NCBI RefSeq assembly: GCF_030814715.1
Contig: NZ_JAUSVO010000004.1
Coordinates: 640,649-704,648, forward strand
Origin: Kaistia dalseonensis
Lineage (GTDB): Bacteria; Pseudomonadota; Alphaproteobacteria; Rhizobiales; Kaistiaceae
Length of the DNA stretch: 64,000 bases
Direction: 5' to 3'
The position numbers and the translations under genes are program-made. Below, one piece after another: positions 16,033 to 25,335 of this stretch. Within the stretch, counting starts at the first letter, position 1. The number at the start of each line of letters is the position of its first letter. Under the pieces are notes generated by a model that saw only the letters and a program-made list of their open reading frames with translations, did no database searches and had not been told where the DNA came from.

Positions 16033-19000
16033 ATGTCCATCTCAGCGCTCTTCATCCGCCGGCCGATCGCGACCATGCTGCTGACGGCAGGCGTTCTCGC
16101 CGCCGGGCTTGCCGCCTATCCGCTGCTGCCGGTCGCGCCGCTTCCCGAAGTCGAGTTTCCGACCATTCAGGTCTCGACCGCGTTGCCCGGCGCCAGCCCC
16201 GAGATCATCGCCTCGTCGGTGACACAGCCGCTGGAGCGTCAGTTCGGCGAGATCCCCGGTGTGACGCAGATGACGTCGATCAGCACGCTCGGCAACAGCA
16301 CGATCAGCCTGCAGTTCGACCTCGGGCGCAATATTGACGGCGCCGCGCAGGACGTGCTGACCGCCATCAATGCGGCGGGCGGCCAGCTTCCCACCAACCT
16401 TCCCGCGCCGCCGACCTACCGAAAGGTCAATCCGGCCGATGCGCCGATCCTCGTGCTCGCGCTCAGCTCCGCGACACTGCCGCTAACCACGGTCGATGAT
16501 TATGCCGAGAACGTGCTGATGCAGCGGATGAGCCAGGTGCCGGGCGTGGCGCAGGTCGGCGTGTTCGGCCAGCAGAAGCCATCCGTCCGCATCCAGGTCG
16601 ATCCGGCGCGTCTCGCCGGCATGGACATGTCGCTCGAGGATGTGCGGACGGCGATCGTCTCCACCACGAGCAACGGACCGAAGGGAACCATCCAGGGGCC
16701 GCTCCGAACGTTCACGCTCTACGACAACGACCAGATCTCGTCGGCGGAGCCGTGGAACGACCAGATCATCGCCTATCGGGGCGGCGCGCCCGTTCGCATC
16801 CGCGATATCGGCCTCGCGGTCATGGCAGCGGAAAACAGCCAGCTCGCGGCTTGGGCCAACCAGAAGTCGGCTATCCTGCTGCCCGTGTTCAAGCTTCCCG
16901 GCGCCAATGTGATCGCAACGGTCGACAGCATCAAGGCGATGTTGCCCAGGCTCGAGGCGTCGATTCCGCCGGCGATAGACATCTCCATATTGAGCGACCG
17001 GACGCAGACGATCCGCGCCTCGGTGGCCGATGTCCAGAACACGCTGATCCTGACGATCGGGCTCGTCGTCATGGTCATCTTCGTCTTCCTGCGCAGCTTC
17101 TGGGCCACCGTGATCCCCAGTGTCGCCGTGCCGCTCGCCATCATCGCGACCTTCGGGGTGATGTATCTGTTCGGCTTCAGCCTCGACAATCTGTCGCTGA
17201 TGGGGCTCAGCATCGCGGTGGGTTTCGTCGTCGACGACGCGATCGTGATGCTCGAGAACATCCAGCGCCATATCGAGGATGGCGCCAAGCCGATGGAAGC
17301 GGCGTTGAAGGGCTCCGGCGAGATCGGCTTCACCATCGTCTCGATCAGCCTGTCGCTGATCGCGGTCTTCATCCCGCTGCTGCTGATGGGCGGCATTGTC
17401 GGCCGACTGTTCCAGGAATTCGCGATCACCGTCACGGCGACGATCATCGTCTCCACCATCGTGTCGCTCACGCTGACGCCGATGCTGGCTTCGCGCCTTC
17501 TGCGCGGCAACACGCCCGGCAGCCATGGTCGCCCCTATATGGCCTCGGAACGGGCCTTCGATCGCCTGCTCGGCGTCTACCGCGTCGTGCTGGACACGGC
17601 GCTCAGGCGCCACCGCCTGACCTTCTGCGTCTTCCTGGCGACGATCGGCCTGACCGGATATTTGTTCGTCAGCATACCCAAGGGGTTCTTTCCGATCCAG
17701 GATACGGGTCTCATCCTCGGCGTCTCGCAGGCTGCGCAGGATATCTCCTTTGCCGAGATGAAGCAGCGGCAGCTCGCCGTTGCCGATATCGTGGCTGCCG
17801 ATCCGGATGTCGTGTCGATTGGCATGGCGGTCGGCGCATCGGCCGGCCAGACGGTCAACTCGGCCCGGATGTTCATCACGCTGAAGCCGCGCGAGGAGCG
17901 GCAGGCGTCGGCGAGCCAGATCATCGATCGGCTGCGCGGCAAGCTTCAGGATGTGGAGGGCATTCGCCTCTACATGCAGCCCGTGCAGGATATCAATGTC
18001 GGCGGCAGGGCCTCTGCCGCTCAATATCAATACACGCTTCAAGATGGCGACAGCGCCGAGCTCTATGCCTGGGCAAGCAGGCTCCAGCGGAAGCTGAGTG
18101 CCCTGCCGCAACTGACGGACGTGGCGAGTGACCAGCAGAACAGCGGCAGCACGGTGAGCCTGACCATCGATCGTGACCAGGCGGCGCGCTTCGGCATATC
18201 GCCGGCCCTGATCGACAGCACGCTCTATGACGCGTTCGGCCAGCGCGAAGTTGCCCAGTATTTCACCGAGCTGAACAGCTATCACGTCATCCTCGAAGTG
18301 ACGCCGACGATCCAGAACACGCCCGGCGTGCTCGACAAGCTCTACGTGCAGTCACCGCTCACCGGCGGCCAGGTGCCATTGAGCGTCCTCGCCTCGTGGA
18401 CGACGCAGCCGACGGCGATCCTCGCCATCAATCATCAGAGCCAGTTTCCAGCGGTGACGCTGTCGTTCAACCTCGCGCCGGGCGTGGCGCTCAGCCAAGC
18501 CGTTGCGGCGATCCATGGCGCGGAGGCGGATATGGGCCTGCCATCCACGATCATGGGCACCTTCCAGGGCAATGCGGAGGCCTACCAGACGTCGCTTGCC
18601 AGCGAGCCTTATCTGGTGCTCGCGGCGCTCGTCGTCATCTACATCATTCTCGGCGTGCTCTATGAGAGCTATGTCCATCCGCTGACGATCCTCTCCACGC
18701 TGCCCTCTGCCGCGCTCGGCGCGCTGATCATGCTCTGGGGCTTCGGCTTCGATCTGAGCGTGATCGCGCTGATCGGGATTATCCTGCTGATCGGCATCGT
18801 CAAGAAGAACGGGATCATGATCGTCGACTTCGCGCTCGCCGGCGAACGCGATCAGGGGCTCTCGCCCAAGGAGGCGATCCGGCAGGCGTGCCTGCTGCGC
18901 TTCCGTCCGATCCTGATGACGACGATGGCGGCGCTTCTCGGTGGCGTCCCGCTGATGCTCGGGCACGGCACGGGCTCGGAACTGCGCCAGCCGCTCGGCT

Positions 19001-19134
19001 ATGCCATCGTCGGCGGCCTGATCGTCAGCCAGGTGCTCACGCTGGTGACGACGCCCGTCGTCTATCTCTATCTGGGCCGCCTGCAATCCCTGCTGAAGCC
19101 AAGCCCTCGGGTCGAGACTCAATTGAGCCGATAG
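16033..19134 (+). CDS. mdtB-like: RND multidrug efflux permease, MdtB/MdtC-like
   Basis: 1033 residues. It starts MSISALFIRRPIATMLL. The phrases LPEVEFPTIQVSTALPGASP, LERQFGEIPG and YRKVNPADAPI are typical of the MdtB/MdtC/MuxB branch. TM4 carries the proton-relay aspartates (AVGFVVDDAIVMLENI) and TM10 the relay lysine (LIGIVKKNGIMIVDFA). In enterobacteria MdtB and MdtC form a hetero-trimer; here only one permease follows the adaptor, so it must work as a homotrimer or pair with a distant partner. No outer-membrane channel gene is linked. Substrates in this branch include bile salts, novobiocin and similar amphiphiles (family knowledge). Confidence 0.94.
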   Translation: MSISALFIRRPIATMLLTAGVLAAGLAAYPLLPVAPLPEVEFPTIQVSTALPGASPEIIASSVTQPLERQFGEIPGVTQMTSISTLGNSTISLQFDLGRNIDGAAQDVLTAINAAGGQLPTNLPAPPTYRKVNPADAPILVLALSSATLPLTTVDDYAENVLMQRMSQVPGVAQVGVFGQQKPSVRIQVDPARLAGMDMSLEDVRTAIVSTTSNGPKGTIQGPLRTFTLYDNDQISSAEPWNDQIIAYRGGAPVRIRDIGLAVMAAENSQLAAWANQKSAILLPVFKLPGANVIATVDSIKAMLPRLEASIPPAIDISILSDRTQTIRASVADVQNTLILTIGLVVMVIFVFLRSFWATVIPSVAVPLAIIATFGVMYLFGFSLDNLSLMGLSIAVGFVVDDAIVMLENIQRHIEDGAKPMEAALKGSGEIGFTIVSISLSLIAVFIPLLLMGGIVGRLFQEFAITVTATIIVSTIVSLTLTPMLASRLLRGNTPGSHGRPYMASERAFDRLLGVYRVVLDTALRRHRLTFCVFLATIGLTGYLFVSIPKGFFPIQDTGLILGVSQAAQDISFAEMKQRQLAVADIVAADPDVVSIGMAVGASAGQTVNSARMFITLKPREERQASASQIIDRLRGKLQDVEGIRLYMQPVQDINVGGRASAAQYQYTLQDGDSAELYAWASRLQRKLSALPQLTDVASDQQNSGSTVSLTIDRDQAARFGISPALIDSTLYDAFGQREVAQYFTELNSYHVILEVTPTIQNTPGVLDKLYVQSPLTGGQVPLSVLASWTTQPTAILAINHQSQFPAVTLSFNLAPGVALSQAVAAIHGAEADMGLPSTIMGTFQGNAEAYQTSLASEPYLVLAALVVIYIILGVLYESYVHPLTILSTLPSAALGALIMLWGFGFDLSVIALIGIILLIGIVKKNGIMIVDFALAGERDQGLSPKEAIRQACLLRFRPILMTTMAALLGGVPLMLGHGTGSELRQPLGYAIVGGLIVSQVLTLVTTPVVYLYLGRLQSLLKPSPRVETQLSR

Positions 19135-19161
19135 GGACGATGGCTGCTATGCTGCGGCGGC

Positions 19162-20073
19162 TTATGAGTTCGCGCGGGCGGCCGAGCGGGCGTAGCGTCC
19201 TGGGGGCTCGCCGACATGGCGGCTGAAGGCCGTGCTGAAGGTGCTGGCCGAACCATAGCCGACCCGCCGCGCGACCTCGTCCAGTGCGATCGAGCCGTTG
19301 CGCAGAAGGTCTTTCGCGACGGCCATGCGCCAGGCCAGGAGGTATTCCATCGGTCGGAGGCCGACGGCGCGGGTGAAGCGGTCGAAGAGAGCCGAGCGGG
19401 AGAGCCCGGCCTCCCTTGCCAATCCATCCACGGTCCAGGACCGTTCCGGATCGCCATGCATTCGTCGAAGTGCCTCGGCGACACGCGGATCGGCCAATCC
19501 GCGCAGCAGGCCAGCCGGCGCGTCTTTGCCCGGCGCCGCCCGCAACGCTTCGACCAGCAGCAGTTCGACGAGGCGCGTCAGCACGAGATCGCGGCCAGGA
19601 CGTTGTTGAACGGCCTCCTCGCCGAAGATGCGCACGAGCGTGGAGAGACGCTCGACACCGTGGATATGGATCATGCCCGGCAGCAGCGATACGAGCAGCG
19701 CCGCGTCGGGTGAATCAAAGACAAAATACCCGCCGCGCAGGCGTACGTCGCTGGGGCCGTCGAGCCGGCCGTGCCGGACGTCCTCGGCCATTTCAGGCAT
19801 GGCCGAGGGGACAATGCGCCTGGGCGGCGCGGCCTCCAGGCTCGACATGGTGAAGGCGGGCGTCGTGGGGAGGAGAACGAAATCTCCCGTCTCCAGGGTG
19901 ATCTCCGGTTCGCCATCGACGGCGAGCCGGCACTGTCCCTCGATGACGGCACAGAAGCCGGGCTGGCCGAAAGTCGAATAGCTGACGGCCCAGCGGCCGG
20001 CGCCGCTGATCCCCTTGGAGAAGATAGCGCGGGGCCTCAGGAGTTCGATGACCTGGGCGAGGGGGTCTGTCAT
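19162..20073 (-). CDS. AraC-family transcriptional regulator with N-terminal cupin
   Basis: 303 residues. The N-terminal half (about 5-180) is the cupin_6 type: WAVSYSTFGQPGFCAVIEGQ, then LETGDFVLLPTTPAF and a GGYFVFDSPDA strand. The C-terminal half (about 200-300) has the two helix-turn-helix units, LAREAGLSRSALFDRFTRAV and VARRVGYGSASTFSTAFSRH. This class often sits beside a short-chain dehydrogenase that it controls, and such a gene is divergent here. A direct repeat spaced by 21 bp lies between them. It ends 27 bp from the end of the convergent RND gene. Confidence 0.9.
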   Translation of the reverse strand: MTDPLAQVIELLRPRAIFSKGISGAGRWAVSYSTFGQPGFCAVIEGQCRLAVDGEPEITLETGDFVLLPTTPAFTMSSLEAAPPRRIVPSAMPEMAEDVRHGRLDGPSDVRLRGGYFVFDSPDAALLVSLLPGMIHIHGVERLSTLVRIFGEEAVQQRPGRDLVLTRLVELLLVEALRAAPGKDAPAGLLRGLADPRVAEALRRMHGDPERSWTVDGLAREAGLSRSALFDRFTRAVGLRPMEYLLAWRMAVAKDLLRNGSIALDEVARRVGYGSASTFSTAFSRHVGEPPGRYARSAARANS

Positions 20074-20076
20074 TCT

Positions 20077-20105
20077 GGACTAATAGAGAACTATTCCGGA
20101 CTTAT
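20077..20105. promoter_or_regulatory. Direct repeat GGACTWAT, candidate AraC operator
   Basis: GGACTAAT at 20077-20084 and GGACTTAT at 20098-20105 lie 21 bp apart start to start, two helical turns, in the same orientation. This is the usual geometry for AraC-family sites with two tandem helix-turn-helix units. The pair begins 4 bp upstream of the araC start and about 75 bp before the SDR start, so it could serve repression of the first and activation of the second. A partial dyad AATAG-AGAA-CTATT lies between the repeats. Confidence 0.45.
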
Positions 20106-20180
20106 CGTTGATGATGGTCCTGATTATGGCCGCTACCCTGTTCGTGTCAATTGCAACAGAAGACCAGCAGGAACCCCATC

Positions 20181-20924
20181 ATGAAGACCGTACTGATCAC
20201 AGGTTGTTCGTCCGGCTATGGGCTCGAGACAGCCCGGCACCTTCACGCCGAAGGCTGGAATGTCATCGCCACCATGCGGACCCCGCGCGAGGACCTTCTC
20301 CCGCATTCGGAGCGAATCCGCATTCTGCCGCTGGATGTGACGAGCACCGACAGCATCGCGGCCGCGCTCGAACGGAGTGGCCCGATCGACGCGCTCGTCA
20401 ATAATGCAGGGATCGGTGTGGTCGGGGCCTTCGAGGCCACGCCGATGTCCTATGTGCGTCACGTGTTCGAGACCAACACGTTCGGGGTCATGGCGATGAC
20501 GCAAGCCGTGATCCCGCAGTTTCGTGCCCGCCGCTCCGGCGTCATCGTCAACGTGACCTCGAGTGTGACGTTGACCCCCATGCCGCTGGCGGCCGCTTAT
20601 ACAGCGAGCAAGATGGCCATTGAGGGCTTCACGGGATCGCTGGCGCTTGAACTGCAGGCGTTCGATGTGCGCGCCAAGCTCGTCGAACCCGGCTACGGCC
20701 CGACTACGCGCTTCTCGCAGAATGTCGGAGTGCGCATCGAAGACCTGGTTCCCGAGGCCTATGCGAGCTACGCCGCCGCGATCTTCGCCGCCTATGCCGA
20801 ACCAGCCTCGGTCACGAAGGAGAGCGATGTGGCGGAGGCTGTCTGGCGGGCGGTGAACGATCTGTCCGGACAGCTGCGCTTTCCGGCCGGTCCGGATGCC
20901 GTCGCGCTGGCGCGCGCTGCCTGA
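20181..20924 (+). CDS. Short-chain dehydrogenase/reductase
   Basis: 247 residues, the classical SDR length. NAD(P) binding is seen as TGCSSGYG (6-13), then LPLDVTS and NNAG (about 75-78). The catalytic serine is in VTSSVTL and the YxxxK pair in YTASK. The product is probably a cytosolic carbonyl or alcohol oxidoreductase with an unknown substrate. The ATG beginning MKTVLITG follows AGGAA. Divergent from the AraC regulator, a common pairing that implies inducible expression. Confidence 0.9.
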   Translation: MKTVLITGCSSGYGLETARHLHAEGWNVIATMRTPREDLLPHSERIRILPLDVTSTDSIAAALERSGPIDALVNNAGIGVVGAFEATPMSYVRHVFETNTFGVMAMTQAVIPQFRARRSGVIVNVTSSVTLTPMPLAAAYTASKMAIEGFTGSLALELQAFDVRAKLVEPGYGPTTRFSQNVGVRIEDLVPEAYASYAAAIFAAYAEPASVTKESDVAEAVWRAVNDLSGQLRFPAGPDAVALARAA

Positions 20925-21115
20925 TCAGGCACGGTCGCTGGCGGGACGTGAGGCCGTCCGGCCCGATATACGACGGCGAATGGCCGGCCGCACCGAACTC
21001 CGGATAGGGGTGGGACCGCGACATTTCCTGCCCTAGTGTCATGCCTGCCATCGCATGTCTCTCTTTGGCCATATACGCTCGCCCAAGAGCCGAATCAGGC
21101 TCAGGAGGGCGCCCA

Positions 21116-24067
21116 ATGAGAAAAAGTCGAGTTCTGTGCGGTTTTCCGCATGCGAGTGTTTGGAAATTGATCGCCGGCGGCCTCGGCGCCAGCGCCTCAA
21201 TTTCCATCGCGCACGCGGAGACGCCGATCTTATTCAGCTATGAGACGCTGAATTACGGGACAGCCGACACGTTTCTCACAGGCATCCGCGGCAATAATAT
21301 TGTCGGCAATTATGTGATCCCCGGGACGACCGCCACGGGTGGTCTCTATTACAGTCTCGCGACCAAGACATGGTCCGCCTTGCCGGTGGCGACCGCAAAC
21401 GGCGTGAATTTCCCAGATGCGATCGGATCGTCGCCCTATGGTCCGAGCTTCGGTTCGCCATCGGGCATCCTGCGCGCGGTGGGCAGCTACCAGACCGAGG
21501 CCTCGGCGCCTTATGATCTGAGCTATCTCTTCGACGCGGCAGCTGCGCCAGGCCAGCAGATCACCAATCTGATCTATCCGAGCGGCGAGGCCGGGCAGAC
21601 CCTGTTCACGATCGCCCACAGCAATTTCGGCAATCAGGTCGTTGGCGATTACGACACCGATCTCGCGACCGGCAATGCCTTCATCTACAATATCAACACA
21701 GGCACCTTCACGAACAACAACATCCCCGGCGCGATCAGCACCACGGCCTATGGCATTTATGGCGACAAGATCGCCGGTGGCTACGCGACGATTTCCAAAG
21801 AGACCGGCCTGTCGTTCGAGCACGGCTATATTTACGACCAGCGCACGGGAACCTACGAGACCTATGACCATCCCGGCGCGGTCGCGACGCATTTCGAGGG
21901 CATCACCGGCGCGGGGCGAACCGACGAATACAATCTCGTCGCGAACTGGATCACCGCCGATGGCGTGACCCATCCGGCGGTCCTGCATGTCGCCGCCGAC
22001 GGCTCCACGACCTGGTATGAAATCGACATCCCTGGAGCAGTGGTGTCGTCCAACTCCGCCTATGGCGACAATGTCGTCGGCGTCTATCTCGCTGACGGCG
22101 CCATCAATGGCTATGTCGCGACGATCCCGGGAATGTACAACCCGATCCGCAACCGCGACACGCTGGTTTCAAGCGCCGACAATGAGGCGGCCCTCTCGGG
22201 TCGCAAGGGCGACGATATCGTCAATAGCGGAACCGTCCAGGTCAGCGGCAATGGCGGGGTCGGCATACGCGGCGAGACCTATGGCGTCTTGACCAACACC
22301 GGCACCGTACTGGCGACCGGCATTGCCGGCGCAGCCGTCGAAATGCACGGTGACTATGGCACCCTTCTGAACTACGGCACCCTGCAGGCCTCGGTTGTCG
22401 CGGATGCCTTGCGCACCGGTGCCGACAGCGTCGGCAGCGTGATCGTGAACACCGGCATCATCAATGGCCGGATCGCGGCGACGGCGGGGCCGGAGAAGCG
22501 GTTCGAGAATAGCGGCTGGATTGGTGTCACCGGCACGGGCGTGCCGATCACCCATCTGATCAGCGGCACGTTCGTCCAGACGGCCGCCGGCACCTTCGCG
22601 GTGCGGATGTCCGACGAGGGCAATGATGCGCTGGGCGTGACGGGTACGGTGCGGCTCGCCGGCACGCTGGAGGCCTCGTTCCAGACCACGAATCTCTTGA
22701 AGTCCTATGAGGTGGTCGGCGCGACACAGTCGGTCACTGGCTCGTTCGATACGCTCGCCACACAAGGCCTGCCGGATCTGTTCGCCGCCTCGCTTGGATA
22801 TACGCCGAACACTGTGACGCTGAACGTCGCCGCCGCCATGGCAGAGGTGCCCGGCAACACGCCGAACCAGAGGGCCGTCGGCGCCGCGCTCGACGGCCTC
22901 ATCAACAATACCGGCAACAACACGCTCGCGGCACTTCCGGAGGCGCTGAGTCCGCTCTATGCCCTGGATGCAAGCCAGTTGCCGGCGGCGCTCGGGGCGC
23001 TCTCCGGCGAGGGTTATGCGAGCGAGCAGTCGGTGCTCGTCGGCGACAGCTTCTATAGCCGTCAGGCCGTGTTGGCCCGCCTGCGCCAGGGCGCCTATGC
23101 GGGACAGGGCGGTGCCGTCGCGGCGCTGTCCGATGGCGGGCCCGCGCTCGCCTATGGCGAAGCGACAAAACAGCCGGCAGCCGTCGCGGCGCTCGGTTAT
23201 GCCACGACGGACCCGGCGGCTCTCTCGGCCAAGGCCTCCAGCCCGACGCTGTGGGGCCAGGCCTTTGGCGGCTGGACCGATCTCGATGGCGGTTCCACCA
23301 CGTCGGATGTCAGCGAGAGCATTGGCGGGATCGTCACCGGCGCGGACATGCGGATCGACAACTGGCTGGTTGGCGCCGCGCTCGGCTACTCCCAGTCCAA
23401 TGCCGATGTCGACGCCCTCGGCAACTCGTTCAAGGTCGACAGCCTGTTGCTCGCGCTCTATGCGGGCACCAGCGCCGGCCCCTGGAACCTGCGTCTCGGC
23501 GCAAGCTATGCCTTCAACCAGATCGATGCCGATCGCACCATCGCCTATCCCGGCAGCCTGCAGCAGGCGAGTGCGCAATATGATGGCGGCACGGCGCAGG
23601 TCTTTGGCGAGGTCGGGTACGGCTTCGCGATCCAGACCGTCGCGCTCGAGCCGTTTGCGGGCCTCGCCTGGGTCAATGCCGACAGCGGCAGCTTCGCCGA
23701 GACCGGCGCCACGGCCGGACTGGCGGGATCGTCGGATTCCAGCGGCGTCGGCTATAGTTCGCTCGGCATCCGTGCGGCCACCTCGGTGGCGCTCTCCGGC
23801 GGCATGGTGTTCCAGCCCCGCGCCTCGCTCGCCTGGCAATATGCCTTCGGCGACATCACGCCGAGCGCGCAGCTTGCCTTCCTGAGCGCGCCGAGCGCCA
23901 GCTTCTCGGTCGTCGGCACGCCGCTGGCGGAGAATACGGCGCTCGTCGAAATCGGCGCCGACCTGCTCGTGAGCAAGCAGGCCCGCGTCGGACTGTCCTA
24001 TGTCGGCCAGTTCGCCGACGACGTGGACAACAATGCCGTCCAGGCCAATCTGAGCTGGAGCTTCTGA
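21116..24067 (+). CDS. Autotransporter (type V secretion) with HAF-like repeat passenger
   Basis: 983 residues from the ATG six bases after AGGAGGG. An extended signal peptide ends near AHAE. Residues about 40-340 hold roughly five repeats of the form A-x-GI-G-(D/N)-xx-(V/A)-G-x-Y followed by GYIYD-TGTY-like strands, resembling the extracellular HAF repeat family and probably a beta-propeller-like passenger. Residues about 355-560 switch to NSGTVQVSG and NTGTVLATG units typical of a beta helix. From about 709 to the end is the autotransporter beta-barrel (WGQAFGGWTDLDG onward), finishing in NLSWSF with the terminal phenylalanine required for outer-membrane insertion. It probably displays the passenger on the cell surface. 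No protease or adhesin motif was seen. Confidence 0.9.
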   Translation: MRKSRVLCGFPHASVWKLIAGGLGASASISIAHAETPILFSYETLNYGTADTFLTGIRGNNIVGNYVIPGTTATGGLYYSLATKTWSALPVATANGVNFPDAIGSSPYGPSFGSPSGILRAVGSYQTEASAPYDLSYLFDAAAAPGQQITNLIYPSGEAGQTLFTIAHSNFGNQVVGDYDTDLATGNAFIYNINTGTFTNNNIPGAISTTAYGIYGDKIAGGYATISKETGLSFEHGYIYDQRTGTYETYDHPGAVATHFEGITGAGRTDEYNLVANWITADGVTHPAVLHVAADGSTTWYEIDIPGAVVSSNSAYGDNVVGVYLADGAINGYVATIPGMYNPIRNRDTLVSSADNEAALSGRKGDDIVNSGTVQVSGNGGVGIRGETYGVLTNTGTVLATGIAGAAVEMHGDYGTLLNYGTLQASVVADALRTGADSVGSVIVNTGIINGRIAATAGPEKRFENSGWIGVTGTGVPITHLISGTFVQTAAGTFAVRMSDEGNDALGVTGTVRLAGTLEASFQTTNLLKSYEVVGATQSVTGSFDTLATQGLPDLFAASLGYTPNTVTLNVAAAMAEVPGNTPNQRAVGAALDGLINNTGNNTLAALPEALSPLYALDASQLPAALGALSGEGYASEQSVLVGDSFYSRQAVLARLRQGAYAGQGGAVAALSDGGPALAYGEATKQPAAVAALGYATTDPAALSAKASSPTLWGQAFGGWTDLDGGSTTSDVSESIGGIVTGADMRIDNWLVGAALGYSQSNADVDALGNSFKVDSLLLALYAGTSAGPWNLRLGASYAFNQIDADRTIAYPGSLQQASAQYDGGTAQVFGEVGYGFAIQTVALEPFAGLAWVNADSGSFAETGATAGLAGSSDSSGVGYSSLGIRAATSVALSGGMVFQPRASLAWQYAFGDITPSAQLAFLSAPSASFSVVGTPLAENTALVEIGADLLVSKQARVGLSYVGQFADDVDNNAVQANLSWSF

Positions 24068-24071
24068 CCGT

Positions 24072-24098
24072 TCGAGCGCGCCGTCGCGGCGCGCTCGA
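24072..24098. terminator. GC-rich hairpin between convergent genes
   Basis: A perfect 11-bp stem TCGAGCGCGCC / GGCGCGCTCGA with a five-base loop lies 5 bp after the autotransporter stop and before the convergent ROK gene end. It is very stable but followed only by ATCCCTTTC, not a T run, so it may stop polymerase weakly or protect the 3' ends. Confidence 0.5.
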
Positions 24099-24139
24099 TC
24101 CCTTTCGACCGGGTGGCTGCCTCAGGCTGTGTCGGGCGG

Positions 24140-25294
24140 CTACCGGCCGGCGGGCGACATCGTGCCGGAAACGGCCAGTGCCGCCGCCCCCCGCAGGACC
24201 GCGTCGACACCGTCATCGCTGAGGGTGATGCGCGGCGCCGACCGATCCGGCCGTTCGGCGATCGAATGCGGCAAGGGTTCGGCGGCTTCCACCAGCCGCT
24301 CGATCAGCCGGCGCGGCGCATGGCCGCCAATGATGATGGTTTCCGGGTCGAACAGGTTCTCGATCGAGACGATGGCGGCTTGCATCAGCGGCGCCACCTC
24401 CGCCAGCCATGCGTCGAAGATCGGTGATCCACCGAGGATGATCTCGTCCGGTGCCGTCTCGATGCCTTCGGCGCGCAGTCGGCGCTCCAGCGCGTCCAGC
24501 GAAACATAGCGCTCGAGACAGCCGCGATTGCCGCAGGGACAGGGGTCTCCCCCGACGACGATCGTCATATGGCCGACTTCGCCGGCATTGCCGCGATGTC
24601 CGCCGAGGACCGAGCGGCCCTGGACGAAGCGCCCGCCCAGCCCGGCGCCGAAATAGAGATAATAGAAGGTGCTGAAGCCCCGGCCGATGCCATAGAGCAG
24701 ATCTCCGAGGGCGGCGGCCGTGAGGTCGATATCGAGAAATGTCGGCAATCCCGTTGCGGCGGCGAAGCGGTCGGCGATCGGAATGCCGCGCCAGCCTTCC
24801 AGCGTGGTCGAGCCGACGAAGCTCATCGGCTCCACGTCCTGCGGCCCCGGTATGGCGATGCCCATGCCGAGGATCGTCTCGCGGCGCCGTCCGGCACAAA
24901 GGGCTTCCACAAGCCGGCGGCCTGCCTCGATCGTCGCTGCCGGGTCGCGCAGCGAGATCGCCAGCTTGCGCCGCTCGACGATGGCGCCGACGAGATCGAC
25001 CAGCGCGATCTCGATGCCGGCAGGGCTCAGTGACAATCCCACGGTGAAGCCGCCGGCCGGGTTGATCGTCAGCGTGGTCGGTGGCTGGCCGCGGCCCCTC
25101 GGCGGCTCGACCGCAGCAGAGAGCAACTGCTGCCCCAGCAGTTCATGGGTGATGGTCGTGACTGTCTGAACCGTGAGTCCGACCTTTTCGGCGATTTCGG
25201 CTCGCGAGATCGGCCCGAACAGGCGGATCGTTTCGAGAACTGTCCGGCGGTTGAAGGATCGCCCGACTTCCTGGTTGGTACCTCTCAGGGCCAT
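24140..25294 (-). CDS. ROK-family transcriptional regulator (NagC/Mlc/XylR type)
   Basis: 384 residues. An N-terminal winged helix-turn-helix (about 14-62, SRAEIAEKVGLTVQTVTTI) is followed by the actin-like ROK fold. The ROK zinc site is intact: H242 in GEVGHM and C252, C254, C259 in the CPCGNRGC cluster. The kinase phosphate loop DxGxT is replaced by LSLSPAG near residue 88 and the usual DND reads DID (188-190). So it should bind a sugar ligand as a repressor without phosphorylating it. Last gene of the ABC importer operon (42 bp after the permease), hence probably its local regulator; an AT-rich palindrome upstream of the operon is a fitting operator. Confidence 0.9.
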   Translation of the reverse strand: MALRGTNQEVGRSFNRRTVLETIRLFGPISRAEIAEKVGLTVQTVTTITHELLGQQLLSAAVEPPRGRGQPPTTLTINPAGGFTVGLSLSPAGIEIALVDLVGAIVERRKLAISLRDPAATIEAGRRLVEALCAGRRRETILGMGIAIPGPQDVEPMSFVGSTTLEGWRGIPIADRFAAATGLPTFLDIDLTAAALGDLLYGIGRGFSTFYYLYFGAGLGGRFVQGRSVLGGHRGNAGEVGHMTIVVGGDPCPCGNRGCLERYVSLDALERRLRAEGIETAPDEIILGGSPIFDAWLAEVAPLMQAAIVSIENLFDPETIIIGGHAPRRLIERLVEAAEPLPHSIAERPDRSAPRITLSDDGVDAVLRGAAALAVSGTMSPAGR

Positions 25295-25335
25295 GCCGTG
25301 TTCGAATCGCTTTCTCTTGTGAGGGGCTGTTCAGC

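Noticed and set aside
16483..18285. 600-codon minus-strand frame opposite the MdtB-like pump
   Set aside because: Composition is Arg/Asp/His-rich, no motifs and no ribosome site; the pump gene on the other strand is certain.
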